Positions 59,071 through 64,000 of a DNA stretch of 64,000 bases are shown here, piece after piece. Position 1 is the stretch's first letter, and every line of letters starts with the position of its first letter. Both the position numbers and the translations under genes were made by a program. The stretch is from Novakomyces olei (lineage: Eukaryota > Ascomycota > Novakomycetes > Novakomycetales > Novakomycetaceae). The notes beneath the pieces are model-generated. The model had not been told where the DNA came from. It saw only the letters and a list, made by a program, of their open reading frames with translations, and ran no database searches. The stretch is from NCBI GenBank assembly GCA_016906335.1, contig JADEYG010000007.1, forward strand, positions 620,001-684,000, in the 5' to 3' direction.

Positions 59071-61250
59071 TATAGTAATTCACTGCAAAATTAGTACCGG
59101 AAAGAAAAACTTTTCACATCTAGCGGGCTGAAAAAGTTGGCCATCAAAAGAGAAAGGAAAAGGCAAAATGGCGGTTAACGCTGATACTGAAGCAGGCTCG
59201 TCACGGCTAATGTTCAGAGACGGTTTCTATGCTGCGGCAGCGATTCAGATACCGTTGTAGTCTTTATTATATGTGCCGTCATGGATGATCCGGCAACAGT
59301 GTAAGATTGTCATCACCAATACTGCCAAGCACACAGCCTAGAAACTCGCCAGCCGGAACAAGCTTAGTGCCCGCGTTAAAGCCGCCTATATAACTTACAT
59401 TTCACCCGTCACAAGACTGTCTCTTTGCCTGAAAGCGCAAAGTTGGTGTCCATGTGTGTCGTATTATTAATGTGCACATTATATTGTACGACAAATGTAC
59501 AACTCTTACGGACGATTAGTGTACATTTCTTTTACTTGGACGTTGTGATGCGTATAACCTGAATCGAATGCAGCATAAATATTTAAAAAAGTATCTTAGA
59601 ACGATGTATATAGTAGAATCTTCAGGAATTATATACAAAAACTGAGATCTTGTTTCTGTCGAAAAGGTAGTTAGTTAGATTTTATCAGATATTCTAGTAC
59701 TACTGCAGCTACTGCTCTGCTAGGCAGAGGTATATTAACCCTAATCCTAATCGGTTCAAGCTTACTTTTAAAAGGTGGTTGTCGTAAAAATAACACTACA
59801 AGAGCGTAGCGTACGAGGTGATATGCATGTATTAGTAGAGGAGAGAATATAGGAGAGGCTCGTGATGGCCGAGGCCGAGGCCGACAGCAGAAAGCCTCTA
59901 CGACTCCTCCCATATATCGCCAAAAAACGCCCGCCAAATTTTAATAGCATTGATAGCCTGTACTCAAATGCTCATCGAGCCTTAACCTAGATATCAAAGA
60001 GCAAGGTTTGAGCGTCTGACACGGGAACAAGAGGTCCACATGTCATTAGACTGTCGTTACGAGGCACCATTATTAGCCCCATGCGAGCTCGTAAGCGATG
60101 ACAATCGTGTTAATAGCTATCAGGGGAACTCATTATTAGTAAGAAGCCAAAGATAGGGGCAGTGTACTTCGCATCAGCGTTCGAACGGCACTGATCAAAT
60201 TGATAATACGGCCCTTGACGGACGACGAATCGATCCCCGGTCCGTACGATGCATCAGGTTTTGTCGACCTACCGTCAACTGTTAATGATGTGTAAGCTTT
60301 GCGCTACTGCATATACCATCCAACTAGAACCAGGTTAGACCATAATTAACACATTAAAAGGGTGCGTTACTCTTTGCTAAAAATCGCTCTTCCGACAGCA
60401 CCGCAATCGCGTTTGTGACTAAAAGTAGCACTGTGGGTGAGCTTTGTATGGCAATTGCGCTCCATGGCGGAATCGTAACGTACCATAAAACAATACGCCG
60501 AGCCCAAACATTGTGGCACCTGTGGTGTATACAGTACTATTGTGAGAGGCATTATTATTTATATTATTTATATTATTTATATTATTTATATTATTTATAT
60601 TATTTAATTTATTTATATTATTTATATTATTTATATTATTTATATTAATTTATATTATTTATATTATTTATATTATTTATATTATTTATATTATTTATAT
60701 TATTTATATTATTTATATTATTTATATTATTTATATTATTTATATTATTTATATTATTTATATTATTTATATTATTTATATTATTTATATTATTTATATT
60801 ATTTATATTATTTATATTATTTATATTACGAGACAAGCAAAGAATTAGATCTGGCGCTGGGGACGATAGAGAGAGAACTATCTGGGTTCAAAAAGCAACG
60901 GCAATTCAAAGCACTGAGCTCGATCCCGCAAAGCTGTTTAAAAGCTGACTGATTTTGTCTTCGTCACTGCGCAAGTCTGATCAGAATTTAGCTCATTAAG
61001 GTTGCTTGTCACTTCTGGGAATTGAATTCAGCTACGACGCACTATAAATCACAGATCTGCGAGGCGCGGCTGGTCCAGCAATATTACGGCTTTGATAATA
61101 CTTCCAGCTATTCTGGCAATTTTTTATTACAGTATTTGGGTTCAGGGCTGTCCGGCAAACACTAAAGTCCTCATTTCTTCTTGATCTGTGTCAAGTTGCA
61201 CGTGTCATCGAAAATTTCTAGAGATCTGCGCGTTTTTAAAGCCCAGACTA
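59071..61250. other. Largest gene-free stretch; no gene recognised
   Basis: 2.2 kb between ISA2 and BOS1. It contains the 9-bp array at 60,551-60,828, a telomere-like TTAACCCTAATCCTAATC at 59,734-59,751, and short open frames without recognisable content. It should hold the BOS1 promoter at its right end. Confidence 0.55.
60551..60828 (+). repeat. 9-bp array (TATTATTTA)n
   Basis: About 30 copies of TATTATTTA with two short phase slips near 60,605 and 60,645; almost pure A/T. Confidence 0.95.
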
Positions 61251-62185
61251 ATGTCTAACGCGCTTTATAAAACTTGTCAAAAGTACACGGCTACCCTTCG
61301 CAAAGACTTGGAGCGTCTCGATGGATTATTAAAGTCGGGAGGCGTGGGCGGCACGTCAACAGATGCCGACGTAAACTCGGCTTCTACGATTCCGGATACC
61401 TCACAACTCACGTCTATCCAAGGTATTGTCTATTATTTGATCTGCTCTTTTCTCTACAATTTAGCTTTTACCGTGTTTTTATTCCCCTTTGTTTTCAGAG
61501 CGTCAGACTTGTTTGTTTTCATATTTCAAGATTTCTAACCTTCCAAGGCCAAATTACAGCTTCGCTAACCAGCTTGGAGCGGCGAATAAATGACTATGCA
61601 TCTCTGTCTGCACGAGACCAAGACCCCAAAAACTTGGAGAGATCCAAAAGCCGTCATGCTGATCTTTCAAGGCAGTATGAAGAGTTACGTAATGGTTTTC
61701 GCGCAATCAAAGTTCGAATTGACGAGGCAAGGCATTTAGAATCACGGTCCAGTCTTCTAAATGGCAGCAGCCAACAACGGAATCAGATGGGCCGTCGTAA
61801 TGCCTATTCTGAACGAGAGCGGACGAGTGACTTACCTCCAGAGTTAATGGGCTCAAACAGCGTCGGTAATGGGCCAAGTACATGGTCTAATCTTTCTCGA
61901 CAAGATGGTGCTTTAAGAGAGAACTCTTTCCTTGACTATGCTGATGTGCAAATCGATGATATACTGGCACGTGGCCGTGAGGCTCTCGGTGATCTTATAG
62001 ACCAGCGCAATATGTTAAAGGGCACACAGCGGACTTTACTACGTGCTGCTAACCAGCTTGGTGTGTCTCGAGATACCATAAAGTATATTGAGAGGAGAGC
62101 AAAGCAAGACAAATGGATCTTTTATGCTGGCGCATTTGTGACGTTTTTAGTTTTTTACCTGATTGTTCGTTACATCGGGCGGTAG
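61251..62185 (+). CDS. BOS1: ER-Golgi Qb-SNARE Bos1 (membrin)
   Basis: Exons 61251-61422 and 61548-62185; one 125-nt intron; 269 residues. N-terminal helices (MSNALYKTCQKYTATLRKDL, ITASLTSLERRINDY) are followed by the SNARE motif with IDDILARGREALGDLIDQRN, the Qb-type LKGTQRTLLRAANQLGVSRD, then IKYIERRAKQDKWIFYAGAF and a single C-terminal membrane anchor (FVTFLVFYLIVRYIG). Bos1 acts with Sed5, Bet1 and Sec22 in COPII-vesicle fusion with the Golgi. GKTQ-like/IERRA-KQDK spacing matches membrin rather than Gos1. Confidence 0.93.
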
Positions 62186-62802
62186 AACGGGTGTTTACAT
62201 GATTTGCGCATGAATAATGATCTTGTTAATATAATATAAAGTTATATTGGTAAAATCTTTATGGATACCTGTTTCTACGTCCTACCTACGCTGCTGAGCA
62301 AGGGACACTGCTTTGTCTATACACTCTGATACTGGTCGATCAGTGCCAGCTAATGTTTAAAGCGGGATTTCCGAGGTACAGCGGGTCTTCTACTTGAAGG
62401 GGGTAGACTACGGCCACTGGATGGAGCTTACTTCCAAAGTATACGAGAACAAAACTGCTTCTTATCCCGGTAAGATATGTCAAAGGTTTACAAAATCAAT
62501 TTAATAATATTCCTATGCTGTCTCGTAGAGGACCGAGTAGGTAATCATAAGATTCCTTTTGCCCGATCTCCATAATGAGATATGTAAAACACACAACGAA
62601 AACAAACAACGTAACACGATGAAATTGCCAAAAAAAAAAAAAAAAAAAAAAAAAAGATATAAACCACGCCGGTGTAGCTGTACGGACAGAATGTACACTC
62701 GCAAAAGTTGATGAGAAAAAAGATAATCCGGAGATCAGAGTCCTGCCATAGCGACGAAGGGTCGAAATGAAGGAGTTAAGAGCTGCCATGGAACCATGGC
62801 GT
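62186..62802. other. Intergenic region with one coding-looking orphan segment
   Basis: Lies between BOS1 and the OM14-like gene. It holds an orphan open segment (about 62,358-62,456, plus) with a following splice-like junction, and a 26-nt poly-A at 62,630-62,655. Confidence 0.5.
62358..62577 (+). other. Orphan coding-looking exon pair
   Basis: An open segment after a TTAAAG acceptor-like site reads VQRVFYLKGVDYGHWMEL then TSKVYENKTASYP, ending at a GTAAGA donor (62,469). An acceptor CGTAG near 62,528 would continue in frame as EDRVGNHKIPFARSP and stop. No first exon with an ATG was found. It could be part of an unannotated small gene, a relic or chance; I do not recognise it. Confidence 0.25.
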
Positions 62803-63627
62803 CTAGTCTTCGTCCTTCTTGCCTTCATCGTCTTTGCTATCGTCACCGCCACCAGAGCTAGCGCAAGCAATGTATCTGATCATTAGTATGAGGGCAATTT
62901 AGAATGACTAATTAACTATTACACAAAATTAAATTGAAACAAAATTAATAAATAAGCCTGGCCCTTAAATGCGTGATCTCCCACGTATAATGATGAAGCG
63001 TGAGGCAAATACCAAACAAGTTCTCACCGCGATGGAAGACAAAAACAAATCAAGATTGAAAAGTACCTTATTCCAGCATGAGCGCCCAAGACAAACAAAG
63101 CAACGAGGCCAGTATTGCCTACAAATCCCCAAGAGATCCGATTGGCTCTGATCCCCTTGCCAAACGCCAGTGCCAGCCCTGTCAGACAAAGAGCATCGAA
63201 CGCCAGCGTGACAGAAGTCGCAGGGTCCTTGAGAGCATTGTCGATAGATTCACCAACAGACATAGTTTTACCGACCAGAGCACTAAAGTAAGATTTTACA
63301 CGTCCCGTAAAAGTGCGTGGTTTGTGTTCGTCAGGATGAGGTTCTTGTTGAGGACGAATAGGCGTGTGCTGTGTACGGAAAACGTCCTTTTCCGTAAAGT
63401 CACGTGGTACCACGTTCACGTGAGACGGCGCGTCAGCGGGAAAAGAAGTAGGTTCACTGTCCGGCTGATCCGACTGAATCTCGGGAACAGGAGCAGCTGC
63501 TTTCTCCTCTGGAGTCTGTTCGGAATTGTGTTTTGCTATCTCTGCGTACCTACAGTGTTAAGCGAGGTCGAGCAAAGATCGATTGGGTGCAAGGGAACTT
63601 TATCTTGCGATGGCAAACTTACGACAT
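62803..63627 (-). CDS. Probable mitochondrial outer-membrane protein Om14-like
   Basis: Exons 63627-63623 (five bases, ATG-TC), 63549-63067 and 62875-62803; introns of 73 and 191 nt; 186 residues. The N-terminus MSYAEIAKHNSEQTPEEKAA is followed by a Pro-rich acidic linker, an amphipathic segment (TGRVKSYFSALVGKTMSVGE), then two to three hydrophobic helices separated by GKGIRANRISW. The tail is acidic and ends DDEGKKDED. Fungal Om14 proteins have the SYAxxAK start and the same helix-charged loop-helix layout, where Om14 helps dock ribosomes on mitochondria. Similarity is from memory of layout and short motifs. The third exon is the least certain. Confidence 0.65.
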
Positions 63628-64000
63628 TGTGTGCGGTATTTAAACACCGTCTGCAGCAATTAAAAGGCGGGACTTTAAGTCGGCTGAGTGAAGGTAATTC
63701 AAGGATCGCTGTACCGTATTATCGTTTGCTTAATGTGCGCCAAAATTTGCAAGAGGCGGACACTAGAATCAATACCAGGCAGTTTAGGTAATAACCAAGA
63801 TTTCTGTTTGGATACGGTATTGTCGCACGAGTACTCAGCCGGCTATAATCCCACTATGACCTCACACCTGATCTTGGTTACTACCTCTTTTGAGTCACGT
63901 GCATCCAGGTCAGGGTTTTCCGGTTTTCTCAATCGGTCAGGGTTTTCTATGGAAACTGTAACTCTTGGGTCGGTCATGTGTGTGACTGCCCTGGATATTA
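63628..64000. other. Right-edge region, no gene recognised
   Basis: 373 bp upstream of the Om14-like gene. Contains a direct repeat GGTCAGGGTTTTC at about 63,909 and 63,936. Too short to judge. Confidence 0.5.

Noticed and set aside
59168-59260. 30-residue ATG-initiated frame in the ISA2-BOS1 gap
   Set aside because: Too short, no flanking splice structure and no recognised motif.

Overview
This window is eukaryotic nuclear DNA from an ascomycete fungus. The evidence is a dense set of fungal housekeeping genes: LYS12 of the alpha-aminoadipate lysine pathway, CTK2 of fungal CTDK-I, MIC10, a BOI-type SH3-SAM-PH protein, CDC14, HUB1 and an Rrn5-like factor. I could reconstruct 49 introns in 22 genes. 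About half are only 38-55 nt, with GTAAG/GTACG-type donors and a CTAAC/CTAAT branch site very close to the AG. Many short introns, a PTEN orthologue, a DIS3L2-type nuclease, full-length CLASP and TTAGGG-type telomere-like motifs fit an early-branching ascomycete such as Taphrinomycotina better than budding yeasts. That placement is inference. No virus-like element, transposon, rRNA, CRISPR array or convincing tRNA was found.

Layout, left to right. 1-4697: DEAH helicase of the DHX29/DHX57 type, 3' end cut by the window edge. 4948-13030: MIC10, TFIIF-beta, an Ndt80/PhoG factor, BCD1, RVS161/hob3 and MIS12/MTW1. 13414-22493: PTEN, an Rrn5-like SANT protein, a 0.7-kb T/A-only array and CLASP. 22870-32127: a 76-residue membrane protein, mL44, CTK2, mitochondrial Asp-tRNA ligase, Rab escort protein and proteasome alpha-7. 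32268-42782: LYS12, HEM1 (with a minisatellite-rich upstream region), a Gfd2/YDR514C-like nuclease flanked by telomere-like repeats, HSP10, VMA7 and BOI. 44215-56529: a cytochrome P450, transketolase with a 753-nt first intron, CDC14, HUB1 and DIS3L2. 57602-63627: a GNAT acetyltransferase, ISA2, BOS1 and an OM14-like outer-membrane protein.

The genes are not an operon or cluster; they lie on both strands as divergent and convergent pairs. Functional themes recur. Mitochondrial: MIC10, mL44, MSD1, HEM1, HSP10, ISA2, OM14-like, LYS12. Mitosis and cytoskeleton: MIS12, CLASP, CDC14, RVS161, BOI. Transcription and RNA: TFG2, CTK2, Rrn5-like, BCD1, HUB1, DIS3L2, helicase. Membrane traffic: MRS6, BOS1, VMA7.

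I see no clear undescribed multi-gene system. The most unusual signals are start-codon and stop-codon micro-exons, telomere-like repeats hugging one nuclease gene, three coding-looking orphan exons in supposed intergenic DNA, and many long microsatellites. All exon junctions were read by eye from splice signals, reading frame and remembered family sequences; they are not confirmed by transcripts.
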